Assembly (NCBI GenBank): GCA_050084985.1
Contig: JBITNC010000001.1
Coordinates: forward strand, 149,730,001-149,794,000
Source: Nageia nagi
Lineage: Eukaryota; Pinophyta
Length of the DNA: 64,000 bases
Direction of reading: 5' to 3'
Below, piece by piece: positions 46,112-57,741 of this stretch (positions are counted from its first letter, which is position 1; every line of letters starts with the position of its first letter). The notes under the pieces were generated by a model. The model did not search any database. It had not been told where the DNA came from and was given only the letters and a program-made list of their open reading frames with translations. The position numbers and the translations under genes are program-made.

Positions 46112-47770
46112 CTAGTCCTCAATATTAACCTCCTCTTTATATGCAGACTCACTACCTAAGCCAACACTTGATGTACCACTTGAGGATGCACCACCTAAGG
46201 CACGATCATGACTTGACGACTCACCACCTGACTCACTACCTGAGCCACTATAATGATTAGGTGTTTCCCTACTAGGATGTGTCAACTCATCATCAAAGAA
46301 ATCATCGAATCTCACGTCTCGAGTAGACAACAAATCACTCTCCTTCGATGCACCCTCCTATGATACACCTCAACCCTGTGAATCATGTTTATGATGTAGT
46401 ACTTGCTTGCAAATAATAAAAAATAATTATTAGTGTACATACAATTACACTTACAAAAAATATGCATCACCTACAAGAAATTCATATGCCTTTATTAATT
46501 AAAATAATTGAAATTACTTACACCAGCATTCAACCTATCCCTCAAGACCTAGTAACCATATGTGATGCCATATTATCATTCATTATCATTAGGAAATCAA
46601 TTGAAATTTCTTAATTGTAAAAAAAATTAATTAGTACTATATTAAAGACCATTTATCTATTCATTTTCAAAAATTAAATATCATTGAAAATCACATGTAG
46701 TAAATATACTTACAAATTGGATATCCACATACTTCGCCCCTCCACTTCCTGCTTGATGCATAATATTGCATCCCAATTTGACAAGTTGAGATTTCATCGC
46801 TTTTTCTTACAGCATCTCCAAGCCTTCCACTTTCCTTTCATCCACCTCAGCTACTTTCTTCATTAGCATCTTCCAAACCTTTTTATAAAATAATTAATTA
46901 GTATTATTTTAAAAAAAAATTAATTAATCATGTTCAAATATTAAATATCAATGATAATATTCCATACCTTCTTATGGATGTCAACTGGTTTCTATGCTAT
47001 ATTTTTTTGTCAGGAGAAAGTTTCATCACTTTTCATCTGACATGATCTCTAACCCTTTTTAGATTCAATCTTGCTTGTTGGAGTGCTTTCTTCTTGCTCC
47101 ACCCTTCACCGAATTCATGTTTCAAGTTTTGTTATTATTCTTTTTTTTGCTACAAAAACATAAATTATAACAAATTAGTTTTAGTCTCTTGAAATATTAA
47201 ATGAATAAAAGCAAAACATACACACCAAAAATAATACAAATAATTAAAATAAATACATACCAAAATCATCTTGTTTCTTCCATGACTTGTCAAGAGTTTC
47301 TGCAAATTCTACTATTGTAGCATTCTTGAGAGATTTGTAAAATAGTTGAACCTAAAAAATAGTCGAAATGATATTAGTAAATCAATATACTTATAATCAA
47401 TATGTAAATTTATATTTTTCAAATGTAAACTATTACAATTTTCATCTTTTAGGACCTCTCCATTTGGCCTCACAAAAATTTGAAGATTTTTAGAACCTTG
47501 AGTCATTGTCAACCTAATTTGTTGATTCACTAACTCTACACATACATATATTACATGGATCACATCAAAACATGCTTAAAAATATAAATTAGAATAATTT
47601 TTTATTAATTCTTAATAAATTAACTAATTATAAATAATTACCTGAAGGAGCAGCGCCTTGTCTCTATTGTGTGGTAACACCACCTGCTCCTCTAGCCTTG
47701 TCACCCTCAAGTATTAACATCAACTCATCATGGCTAAACATGCATTTAGCAAATTTGACAACCCCCTTTA
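46112..47770 (-). pseudogene. Decayed multi-exon gene, possibly transposon-related
   Basis: Reading right to left, coding-like pieces are separated by AT-rich introns: FSHDELMLILEGDKARGAGG (about 47,740), LTMTQGSKNLQIFVRPNGEV (about 47,505), VQLFYKSLKNATIVEFAETL (about 47,350), a Lys-rich piece HEFGEGWSKKKALQQARLNL (about 47,125), MLMKKVAEVDERKVEGLEML (about 46,870) and a Ser/Gly/Glu-rich C-terminus SGSGSESGGESSSHDRALGG ending near 46,112. The layout recalls plant Ptta/En-Spm-associated proteins (Transposase_24), but no diagnostic motif is certain. Confidence 0.45.
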
Positions 47771-48119
47771 ACTTCTTTATTTGTTCAAGAAATTAAATAA
47801 ATAAGTGATTACATGTCCTATTTAATGAAATATATATAGTATAATTGTAAACTATATTGAAAATAATATCAAATTTACATTTACTAAATTATATTAAATT
47901 TAATAAATGTACTAAATTTACATTTACTAAATTAATGCCAAATTTACTAAATTTTATTTTACATAATTTAGTATATAAGCAAGATTTGTGAAATTGTGAG
48001 TTTAAGAAGCAACATTTTGAAGCATAAGAAGAGTTTTAGAAATTAGGAGCAAAAAAACTTTTTTGGAAAACAAGGAAGTTGAGAATTTCATAAGTATGTC
48101 CCAATTTATGTCGACATTT

Positions 48120-48430
48120 CATTTTATGGTACAATGTAAAGAATTTATCATAATTTTTTGGTGCATTTTCAATTTTATGGTGCATTGTTGAGAAGGAATG
48201 GATTTAATTTCGATTTTTTTGGTGCATTGTTGAGAAGGAATGGTTTTAATTTCATATTTCATGGTGCATTGTTGATAAGTTCAAGTAAAAATTCATGAGT
48301 AATTCAAAAACCCCTAGCATATGGATTTAATTTCTGATTTTAGGATGCATTTTTGATAATTTATAGTAAAAATTCATGGAGAATTTGAAAAACCCTAGCA
48401 TCTGTAGTGTAAATTCATGGGAAATTGAAA
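48120..48430 (+). repeat. Short direct repeats with TGGTGCATTGTTGA core
   Basis: TGGTGCATTGTTGAGAAGGA recurs about every 50 bases at 48,178 and 48,220, with diverged copies at 48,260 and 48,342. A second pair, GTAAAAATTCATG followed by AAACCC(CT)TAGCAT, repeats at 48,284 and 48,366. They lie upstream of the minus-strand gene remnant. Confidence 0.6.
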
Positions 48431-48824
48431 TATGCAAGCAAAAACTTACATATCTTGTGAAAAATAAGAATAATGGAGAGGAAATTACAAGAAACTTATT
48501 TACCTCCATCAAAATGCAAAATCCTATGAGTAAACATTCAATAAAGTAAAATAAATTAAAATCAAGTGAAATCAAGTAAAAATTGAGTTAGATTCAAGTG
48601 AAATAAGCTAGAAGGCCACTTACTTGGTGCTCTCCCACTAGCAAATCAAATTTGTATCCTCTTTGACCAAGAAATGGTTATGAGGAAAGTGAAAAATGAC
48701 CCCTATTTTTAATTTTTGAATTATTAGTGTAATCCAATGCAAAAAGGAATGCAAATTTGCATCTAATTATGCTTATTTCGAAAAAAATTAAAAATTTAAG
48801 TTAAAATCATTATCATTTGAGTTA

Positions 48825-49275
48825 GCAGTTAGGGTTTGGGTTAGCAATTAGAAATTAGGTTAGGGTTAGGGTTAGCAGTTAGGGAGGGTTCGTAGTTACA
48901 ATTACAATTAAGTTTAGTGTTAGTGTTAGGGTTAGGGTTAGTAGTTAGGGTACTTAGTGATTAGGGTTAGGGTTAGCAATTAGGGTTTAGGTTAGGGTTA
49001 ACAGTTAAGGTTTAGATTATGGTTAGCAATTTAGGTTAGGGTTAGTAGTTATGATTATAGTTAGGATTAGGGTTAGTAGTTAGGGTACTTAGTGGTTAGA
49101 GTTAGGGTTAGTGTTAGGGTTAGAGTTAGTAGTTAGGGTACTTAATGGTTAGGGTTAGGGTTAGTGTTAGTAGTGGTTAGCATTTGGTTTAGGGTTAATA
49201 GTAGTTAGGGTTAGGGTTAGATGTGGTTAGTGATTAGTAGTTAGGATTAGGGTTAGTGCAAATTAGGGTTAGTGG
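48825..49275 (+). repeat. TTAGGG-rich degenerate array
   Basis: About 450 bp is built from GGGTTAG, TTAGGG and GTTAGCAGTTAGGG words, with a larger unit GTTAGTAGTTAGGGTACTTA at 48,940, 49,074 and 49,128. It is not a clean telomere repeat of the plant type (TTTAGGG). Confidence 0.75.
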
Positions 49276-50250
49276 GGTAAGTGTAAGAAGATGAGTCCCA
49301 CTTTGGAGGAAGTCTTATGAACTGCTAGGTTTTTGTATTTTTTAATACTTTTTTATTTTTTTGGAATTATGAAAAAAATATATTTGCATAATCTGCATAC
49401 AATTCTTCATAAGTTAAATAAATAATTAATTAAAAATGATAAGTTTTATTCAAATTATACTTGCCAGACACAAGCATTTTTTGAAACGATAATCATGGCT
49501 AATAAAAATTAATAAAAAATAAAATATTCATGAAAAAATACAAAAAATATCCTCCATAATATTTAGTGTCTTAGGTATCTTTAACCAAAAGTATTTAAAA
49601 AATATTTAAATTTAGGTCTAATTATGTTTGACGAACATGATGGGTATGGTCCTAAAATTGTATTTTTTAAATAATGGGTTTTGTATTTATTTACTAACTT
49701 TTTATTTTTTTTGAATTATGAAAAAAATAATACAATCTACACATAATTCTTCATAAGATAAAAAAACAAATTAAAAATGATAAGTTTAGGTCAAATTATG
49801 CTTGTCGAACACATGCAATTTTTGAAATAGTAATCACGATCAATAAAAAATTAATAAAAAATAAAATATTCATGAAAAAATTACAAAAAAATATCCTCCA
49901 CAATCTTTAGTATCTTAGGTATCTTTTATTTAAAGGATTTTAAAATATATTTTAATTTAGATCAAATTATGCTTGTTGGACATAATGGGGGTATGGTCTT
50001 GAAACTATATTTTTTGAACAATGAATTTTAAACATGCCTATCCAATATTAATTTATATCATTTGGGTATTAGAATAAATTACATATTTGAAAACTAGACT
50101 TTAAGAACTACATTTTTACCAAAGTGACCATTTTTAAGAATTAAACTCTAAGTGCTTCAAATTTTGAGATCAACTATGACTAAACCTAAAAATCAGGGAA
50201 AACACTTCCACTTTTTGGCCAAAAGTGGGACTCATCTTCTTGCCCTTACC
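49276..50250. mobile_element. Inverted-repeat element inserted in the TTAGGG-like array
   Basis: AAGAAGATGAGTCCCACTTT at 49,285-49,304 recurs in inverted orientation at 50,222-50,241. With outer bases (GGTAAGTGT and GGTAAGGGC) the inverted repeat is about 31 bp. TTAGGG-like sequence lies on both sides (TTAGGGTTAGTG left, TTAGGGTTTGGG right). AGTG next to each end may be a short target duplication, but this is not certain. No transposase; superfamily unknown. Confidence 0.6.
49318..50025 (+). repeat. Tandem duplication, two units of about 350 bp
   Basis: Units 49,318-49,672 and about 49,677-50,025 share GAATTATGAAAAAAATA, AATTCTTCATAAG, AAATATTCATGAAAAAAT, TATCCTCCA.AAT and ATGGT(C)(C/T)T.AAA. 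Identity is moderate, so the duplication is old. It fills the inverted-repeat element. Confidence 0.8.
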
Positions 50251-50259
50251 AAGTGCTTA

Positions 50260-52310
50260 GGGTTTGGGTTAGAATATTTGTAAATGTATAACTATATCTC
50301 TCAAAGCGAATGAGGCCTATAAAATTTTGAAATACCATTACATCTCTTATAGACTACCTCATGGGTTCAATATTTGTAAAAGGATGAATTTTCCATTTAT
50401 TTTGACATTTCCTATTCTCATCAAAACATTGTATTTCAAAAGATTATAATCTATAAAACCTTATCTTAAGTGGGATGGTAATCACCTTGGAAAAGGTTTT
50501 TTCATCAACCAATATTACATCTATTATTTATCCCTTATGATCGTAATTTGGGGCTAACCTTTAGGAGAGATTTTATGGATACATAAAAATTAGAATTTAT
50601 TCAGATAAGGAATTCACTTTCTCTCTAACCTCATTTGTTGATAAACCAAGGAATATATTCATTAGGATAAAATTTGTATCGATTTCAAACTGACCAACAT
50701 AAATAAGGATTCTTTTAAGTATCTAAAAGAACATTTCCCTCTTCACTTACAATAAAAGATGGATAGTTTATTCTAAAAATCATAACAAAATGATTGGATA
50801 TGGTATCTTAACACCCCAATTCATAGTTATAAAGCCTAAGTTTGGTGATTAGTGGATCTCTTCCTACCTCCTTATGATGAATACTTTTAATAAATTTTGG
50901 CTTCTCCATTCACCTAATTAAAATGGGAAGTTAATTTTTTTAACTTTATAAGACCCCTACCAAGTAAGGCTAGATAAGACACTTTTACATGAATTTTTTT
51001 TCTAGGGTCCCCAAATAAGCACCTAATTGAAGGACTTGTACATCATTGATTCTCTTTACCCATAATGATAACTCCAAAAAGAATTTTTGTATACCATCTT
51101 AGCATGTCAAAAATATTATTAGGTTGAATGGATTTGGATATTTCTTTTCTCTCTCTAATTCTTCACTCAGGGTTCCTATGGTGATACATTATATTATAAT
51201 ACTTCATTCCTACCCCCTATATACTTCAAAGTCTAGCATTTGTTTTGATTGGGGATACTACTCTTGATATGAAAATCAATTTTTTTAATTTTCTCCAACC
51301 TACTCCTAATAAATTTGACTATCTTGATATAATGAGAGTTTATTGATATTTTGTTACAAACCTAAAAGGTAATTATGGAGGTAACCTATTTAAGGGTATA
51401 TTTTAATGACACATTGAGGGTAGGCCCAACTAGCCATTTTGAAAACTTAGTATTATTTTATGTTTCCATAAAGGTTATGCAATATTTTTACAAATATTGC
51501 ATGGATCATCACTTCTTATACCCTAATCTAACCATGGGTTATGATGACTTTACAAACATTCCCACTATCACCGTTATCATGATCATTAAGGAGGGGGAAA
51601 TGGTTTCTAACTATAGATGGGTAGAAATTGAGCCCATGTTGCATATGATTGATGATGTGTCCTCTATTACCTTTAGCCTTGATCACAAATTTTTTAATCT
51701 CTAATTATTGAATAGTTCCCATCAATATATTGATCCCATATAAACATATATGTATAACCTTATTAGGAATAAAATCAAATCTAATACTATATTTCAAACA
51801 ATTTGTTATTCATAATTACATTCATTGCATAGAATGTATATCATCATTTTATATTTGTAGTTGAAAAAATAAGAGTGCAAATGGGAGTGGAAGGATACAC
51901 ATTCTAAAGCATATTGTTAATAATTATATATAGCTTTGGAATTAAATAAATATTTAAGAAAAATATTTTTATAATATCATGGAAACAAAGGGACAATGAT
52001 TTTAGTAAACTTGCATATCATGGAAACATAGTTGGAAGCATCCAAATCTTGAATTAAATATTTTCAAAGTACTCTCATAAGCATTTCTTAATGGTATTTG
52101 AACTTCTTTAATAATTCTAAAAGTAAAAATTTTGCTTACGTATTTTTGAGTTGGTCTAAGATTGAAAGATTTATTGATTATTACTATTCATGTACTAATC
52201 TCTTTTTTTCTTTAAATTGTAAAACATGTTAGTGACTTGGGTTATATCATTATGCTAATGCGTGGGAAGATTTACATGTTATTAGATTAATATATTTAGA
52301 TATCACTACC
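50260..52310. other. Unassigned region with an unrecognised open frame
   Basis: The plus-strand frame at 51,375-51,704 (109 residues, MEVTYLRVYFNDTLRVGPTS at its start) is the longest open stretch and is not recognised. Degenerate coding-like pieces before it (for example NINKDSFKYLKEHFPLHLQ near 50,697) suggest an old element, but no family was identified. Confidence 0.3.
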
Positions 52311-52329
52311 TCAACATCAGAGAGTTATT

Positions 52330-52569
52330 AGGAGTGATGTGTCATTTGATTCAGATGAGTTGCCTACATCAGCTACTAGGAGATTGAGAAGTGATGTGTC
52401 ATCTAATTCAAAGGAGTTTTCTACACTAGGTACTAGGAGGCCAAGGAGTGATGTGTCATCTGATTCAAAAGAGTTGCTTGCACTAATTATTAGGAGGCCA
52501 AGGAGTGAAATGTCATTTGATTCAAAGCTAGATATATTTCATGTAGGTATCATGAGGAGTGATGTTTAA
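52330..52569 (+). repeat. Coding minisatellite, 63-bp unit (21 residues), about 3.5 copies
   Basis: AGTGATGTGTCATCTGATTC begins each unit, giving RSDVSSDSKEL, a short variable part and TRRPR. Units start at 52,333, 52,390, 52,447 and 52,504, so some are 57 bp. It forms the N-terminal part of the SET coding region and is rich in Ser and Arg. Confidence 0.75.
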
Positions 52570-52875
52570 TCCGATGAGAATGAGGTAAGCTAAATATTAT
52601 TATGTATGATGTAGAAATGTGAGATCATTTAAATTCTTACTTTCATGATATTATTTGTAATACTTAACTTTATTTTATTGCTAATGTTGCAAGAACAAAA
52701 TGTGCAAAGGATCAATGAGTCATCCTCATCATCAAAATATGATGATTCCCATGAGGTAATTAATTAGGATTAAAATTTGAATTGATTTTTGTATTCTTAT
52801 ATATTGAATTATATCAAATAAAACTAAATAAAATCAATATGTAGATACAATAAATGAAGCTAAAATAATGTGTAG

Positions 52876-53636
52876 GTCCATTAGATGAAGTTAAAGATAT
52901 GTCTACAAGAAGAAAATTTCAAAATTTACTTCATCAATTAGTAATGGATGCATGTTCTAGTGCACATAAGGAGCTAATTGATCTACCAGAAGAGGATGTT
53001 CATGATTTGGTTTTGATGCACATGCCACAAAAGCTACAACTTAAATATCAACATAGATATGATCATGGGGCATATGGTGCATGGCCAACTGAAATACCTT
53101 TTCCAAAGGCTTATGAGATCTTTCCTTATTGTGGTCATTGATACATGATCAAACCATTTGAAAAGTGCTTTGGATATGGATTTTCTATACGTAGTATTGT
53201 GGTTGTTACTCCATGTTCTAAGATAGAGCCATTGATGCCATTTTGTGGGCCAATTTACATAACAATGAATTGAAAATAATTAGCATCACATATGTATAGG
53301 ATGTCCTCATATGGATTATGTACAAATGATTTCTATATTCCATATTTGAAGCATTCAAAACTCTTATACATTGATGGTCGACCAAAAATACAAGGAAACA
53401 TAGCTGGATACGTAAACATTTGTGTAGGCAAAGAATGGGCACCAAATTGTGAATTTAACCAATGTACTAATGATAAATAAGCCTTAATGGGTAGACAAAT
53501 CAGTAATTATATAGTTGTTGTTCCTATTAAAACTCTTAATGTTGGTGATGATCTACTAGTTCACTACAATTATAGGATACCTACTTTAAGATGTAATATA
53601 AGAAGTTTGGAGTTAGGAGGTGATCAAAATGTATAA
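52876..53636 (+). pseudogene. SET-domain (protein lysine methyltransferase-like) coding region
   Basis: It opens PLDEVKDMSTRRKFQNLLHQ and continues with KELIDLPEEDVHDLVLMHMP (about 52,970). A SET-like order follows: FEKCFGYGFSIRSIVVVTPC (compare 'G.Gvfa...i'), MPFCGPIYITMN (compare 'Y.Ge.i'), LLYIDGRPKIQGNIAGYVN (53,361), EWAPNCEFNQC (the 'NHSC..NC' position, about 53,437) and VVPIKTLNVGDDLLVHYNYR (53,519; compare 'I..GeEL..dY'). These last motifs bind S-adenosylmethionine in SET enzymes. In-frame stops at about 53,140, 53,269-53,277 and 53,478 interrupt it. A host gene captured by a transposon or a component of the transposon are both possible. Confidence 0.68.
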
Positions 53637-53896
53637 TTCATCTAGGACCAAATTCGAAAAATAAAAATAAAAATTAATATATTATTAATGTGTATGAATG
53701 GATGTATCAATTTGTATGTATGGATCATGTGTACGCTTGTATATATCAATTTATTATATATATGGATGTATCAATTTGTATGGATGTATCAAATTATATG
53801 TATGGATCGATTATGTGTATCAATAGATGTATCAAATTACTTTGCACTTGTTACACTTATTTTTTATTATTTTGAATTAATGGTTTGTAACAACAG
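53637..53896 (+). other. Probable intron between SET and TNP2 parts
   Basis: AT-rich with a short internal repeat (GTATGTATGGATCATGTG, GTATGGATGTATCAA, ATGTATGGATCGATTATGTG). It ends TAACAACAG, a good acceptor. Two overlapping short frames here (53,688-53,912) are repeat-derived. Confidence 0.5.
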
Positions 53897-56244
53897 GTTT
53901 ACCAGGCAATAAATTGTCATTATGAGCACTTAAGAATGATAATTATTACACCAACATTGCTTCGAAATAATGTAAGTAGGAGAGATAAGAAGATACTACA
54001 AAAAGTATGGACCCCTAAATAATGTGCAAAGTTTATGTCTAAACCTAATCCAATAGATCCTATTCAAATACCTATGTAGGATTCAAGCACTGATGATGAT
54101 GAATTAATAGAGGATAATATTGGTCATGATGATGATGATAATAATGTTGATGAAGAAAATTGAATTGATGGTTTACTTGAGTCTCTCTATGTTCATGTTG
54201 ATGATGATGAAAGAGATGATGATGAAATAAATGATGATTTACAAAAGGATAGCATGTATAGTGCTTCCAAAACTAAATTATATGAAGGAACAAATAGAAT
54301 TGTATTATCGATGATCCTACTTCTGATGAACATAAAAGCCAAACATGGATGGTCAAATATAAATTTCACTTCTCTTCTGACAAATTAATTTTATTTTATT
54401 TTCTGATATTTTAATTTTTAATTTCAATCAAATTAATTATATAAATTATTTTTCATTGGTATTATAGGTTACTAAAAGAAAAGTTGTTTTCAAGTGATAA
54501 TGTCATCACAGATTCATGCAAAAAAGCATGTGACATTATGAAGGATGTAAGGGTCAAGTATAATTCATACTGTGAATGTAATAATGATTTCATATTGTAT
54601 ATAAGAGAAGAATATGATACAAATACTAAATGTCCAAAGTGTAAAGAATCAAGATACAATAAAAAAGAGAAAAAAAACTCTAAATAAGGTTGTTCGCATA
54701 ATGCCAATCCTTCCTAGGTTAATATGGATATTTTAGTGTAAGTCACTTACAAAAATTAATGGACTAGCATGTAATAAATAGAAGAGAATAAGGTGTGTTG
54801 TGTATACCTACAAATGGTAAAGCAATGAAACATATAGAGGAGAAGTGGCCCGAGAAATTTAAAAATGAACCTATGAGTGTTAGATTAGGTTTAGCAATGG
54901 ATAATGTCAATATATTTTTGAACAAACATCCACTTATTCATGTTGGTCTATTGTTATAATCAATTATAATATACTTCCATGGATTTTTATAAGAAAAGAG
55001 CATTTGACATTGGTTGTTATAGTCCCTAGAAGGAAACAAGTTAAACACATGGATGTCTTACTTAAACTAGTAATTGGTGAGTTGTAGCTCTTGTGGAAAG
55101 AAATTCAAATATATAATTTATATAAACCTATCAATTAGAGGTCATTCAAATGTTATGGCATACTATATTGGACTATACATGATTATCCAAGGTTTTCTAT
55201 TTATGTAGGTATGCATATATATAGTAGTTCATACATGTGAATATTTAATTTTTTTTATTTGTGTAGGTATGCATTCTATAATAAAACTTATCATAGGCCT
55301 TCATACAAAAGGTTATCATGCTTGTCCATGATGTGTAGAAAATCTTTCATCAAGATTTTCTAGTCAAATGTGTAAGATGGAATATATTGGCCTATGGTCA
55401 AGTAGATAAAACCCCTATTCCTATTTATGAAACTCCTATGATTTGGTTCATAAAATACTAGGAATGTGTGAAAAATGTTAGGAAAAGATCCCAATATGAA
55501 TGTACTAATTTAGGATCAGATGATGAGATTATTCTTGGCAAAAATGATTTACTAGTAGGTGAAATATTATACAATACAATATATTTGTAATATATTTATT
55601 ATTTTGAAAATATGTAGGTTTGTAAAGTTTCAAATTCATAAGTTTGCCAATTAAATGATGAATTAGTTACATGTTTTTAGGCATGAATAGATTATTAGTA
55701 TTTTATACATTGAAATATTGGAAGGAGTTATTAGTGATACATTTAATGGATCATATGCATATTGTAAAGAATGTTGCATCTTTTTGTATCTGTATATAAC
55801 AAGCAAAGAAGAAGATACTGATGCCATGATAAATGACTTAAAATATATTCAAAAAATGAGATCTTTATGGATAACATAGTATCAACATTGAAGAAAAGAA
55901 ATACCTATGAATACATGGCTTATGAAAAAGATGAAGTGAAAAAGTTACACAAACTTATTCAAAACATCAAAATACCAACAAATTATGGATCATCTCTAAG
56001 AAGTGCATTCAATGCTTATGGTAAAATCACAGGATTCAAGACTCATGATTACCACAACTTCATGAAGGTATTGATCTCATATTATATTTTTCACATTTTT
56101 TATAGAAATAAAAATATTTTCTATATTTATGCAAATACTTTCTCAACATATTTTTTCAATTGCAATTCGTGGATGTGGGGATCTATCTATTGATCTTATA
56201 TATGCAATCGATCAACTATCATTATTTCTAAGGCATATCATGTT
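53897..56244 (+). pseudogene. TNP2-type CACTA transposase (Transposase_21)
   Basis: Motifs in family order: an acidic stretch with LLESLYVHVDDDERDDDE; IKAKHGWSNINFTSLLTN (about 54,333); KEKLFSSDNVITDS, CECNNDFILYI and TKCPKCKESRYN (54,580-54,660); IMPILPRLIWI (about 54,698); PTNGKAMKHIEEKWPEKF (about 54,810); VRLGLAMDN; HMDVLLKLVIGEL and LLWKEI (about 55,040); GILYWTIHDYPRFSIYV (about 55,155); LHTKGYHACP (about 55,295); then KLIQNIKIPTNYGSSLRSAF and ITGFKTHDYHNFMK (55,950-56,066, equivalent to 'GLKSHDCHVLMQ'); AIRGCGDLSIDLIYAIDQLS (about 56,164). TNP2 cuts and moves CACTA elements. Stops and the copia insertion make this copy dead. Confidence 0.8.
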
Positions 56245-56249
56245 ATAGT

Positions 56250-56668
56250 TGGATAAATTAACCCTTTTTGAATTAACTTCTACTCTACCAATATCTCAAG
56301 AAGACACTTTTAACATCAACATAATAGCACAATAACTCAATCCAATCTCACAAATAACACAAGATATAAAATGGTTCCTCCCTTATTGGGAGTACATCCA
56401 CTAACTAAGATCTTATTCTTAAGGACCTCTTTTACAAAATCTTTTCTCTCTCTCATACACTCTAAACTTATAGAAAATCTTGCATTAAAATTATGTAACT
56501 AGAAAAGGGGAGGGTTCTTCTCTTTTTATAAGAAGAAACCCACTCTATACTTAATATTTTTAATCTTCTTCCTATTTTTATTTCTTTAATAATTTAAGGT
56601 ATCTAATGATAATTTAAGTACTAAATGAATTTACATTAAATAGAAATATTACATTACAAATTCTAACA
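56250..56668 (-). repeat. Left (3') LTR of the copia element
   Basis: It runs from TGGATAAATTAACCC to CATTACAAATTCTAACA (TG...CA on both strands) and matches 63,404-63,862 (AACTTCTACTCTACCAA; GGGGAGGGTTCTTCTCTTTT). It is 419 bp; the right LTR has about 40 extra bases near 63,705-63,760 and a short repeat near its end. Confidence 0.92.
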
Positions 56669-56680
56669 CTCCCCCTTAAT
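56669..56680 (-). other. Polypurine tract of the copia element
   Basis: The minus strand reads ATTAAGGGGGAG directly before the LTR start TGTTAGAATTTG. Confidence 0.9.
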
Positions 56681-57740
56681 GTAATATTGGGATAGATTGT
56701 AGAGAGAAGAAGAAAGATAGAGTAAGAGAGAGTTCTCCAAAAAGATACACATAGAGATGAGAACTTTTACATCATTGAGAAATAAGCAAGATATTAGTTT
56801 AAGACTCATTACCATACCATTTGATAAAATGGTTTACAATACAATCATTAACCATAGTTGATTTCATTGTAAGTGTAGTCGATCAATACTAAGTTGACAT
56901 ATGAGCCTTCATGATCCTACCCACATGAAGTAAGTAACCTACACTCTCAAGATGAAACCTGCAAACTACAAGTGGCTCATAAACAATATCAGTTATATGC
57001 ATCATATAACATTCATATCAATCATAAGATAAATAAACTAAGTAATTCATCCATAAACTGATCAATGATGCACTATAAGTCATCATAAAGATTTCAAGCC
57101 AATACTTATATTCATTTGTTGTATATAGAAATATGTGTTGATCAATAATAAAAAAAGTATATGCACATATATAAGTTACTCACATATGGATAACTAAATA
57201 GTGCTAATAAACATATATTGATTCCTCACATAGTGATAACAAAAAAAAATGTATTATGAATTCCTCACATAGAGTGAACTAACCACGATGGTGTATATTT
57301 AGATTAACACTATACAATAAAAAAGCCTCCTAGGGATGAAGTTTTTATCACATATATGAATTCAACACAGAAATTCAAACTTCACTCCCTCTTGAGAATA
57401 ACTTCACTTCCATAAGAAACTTTCAAAGTGTGCATAATAACGTTTCTAAAGCGATTAGTGAATTAATCAAAAGAGTCAAAGTTAGATGAACAAAGCTACA
57501 ATTATTCCATAAAAACCTTTATTATTGATATAATGTGCTTAAATTTATGGTACACTATAATTCATCACTAATATGCCAAGCCCATACTTATAGTTATCAA
57601 ACAGAGGAATGTATAAACAAAGTATACAAATAAAAAAAGTTCAAAAAAAATATTAAGGAAGAAATTACAATGGATTCAAAAAGAATTTAATAATTACTCT
57701 CTTTTTGAGTGCAACTTCAAGAAATGAACTTCAAGAAGGA
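56681..57740 (-). other. 3' untranslated part of the copia element
   Basis: One kilobase between the RNase H remnant and the polypurine tract. No coding sequence; the short motif TTCCTCACATAG repeats at 57,223 and 57,260. Confidence 0.55.
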
Positions 57741-57741
57741 G

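Larger units (their letters stand above)
52330..56244 (+). pseudogene. CACTA-type TNP2 transposase gene with upstream SET-domain coding region
   Basis: Exons appear at about 52,330-52,584, 52,694-52,755, 52,876-53,630, from 53,897 onward, from about 54,471 and later, mostly with GT-AG edges. The first part encodes a 21-residue repeat region and a SET domain; the second part is a TNP2 (Transposase_21) protein. The SET exon can end at GAT CAA AAT|GTATAATTC in phase 0 and the next exon opens AACAG|GTT TAC CAG in the same phase, so one transcript is possible. Several stops are present. The last exon is split at 56,249 by a copia element and continues after 63,867. CACTA ends were not found in the window. 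Confidence 0.7.

Noticed and set aside
46112-46333. Separate small Ser/Gly-rich gene
   Set aside because: It looks like the last exon of the larger minus-strand gene remnant and not an independent gene.
48825-49275. True telomere or chromosome end
   Set aside because: Repeats are degenerate and mixed with non-telomeric words, and unique and transposon sequence lies on both sides.
52306-52322. CACTACCTCAACATCAG as the left CACTA end of the TNP2 element
   Set aside because: It runs straight into the coding minisatellite in frame, has no matching right end in the window, and lacks a visible 3-bp duplication.
53688-53912. Two overlapping plus-strand frames rich in Met and Cys
   Set aside because: They come from a short ATGTATGGAT-type repeat inside the proposed intron between the SET and TNP2 parts.
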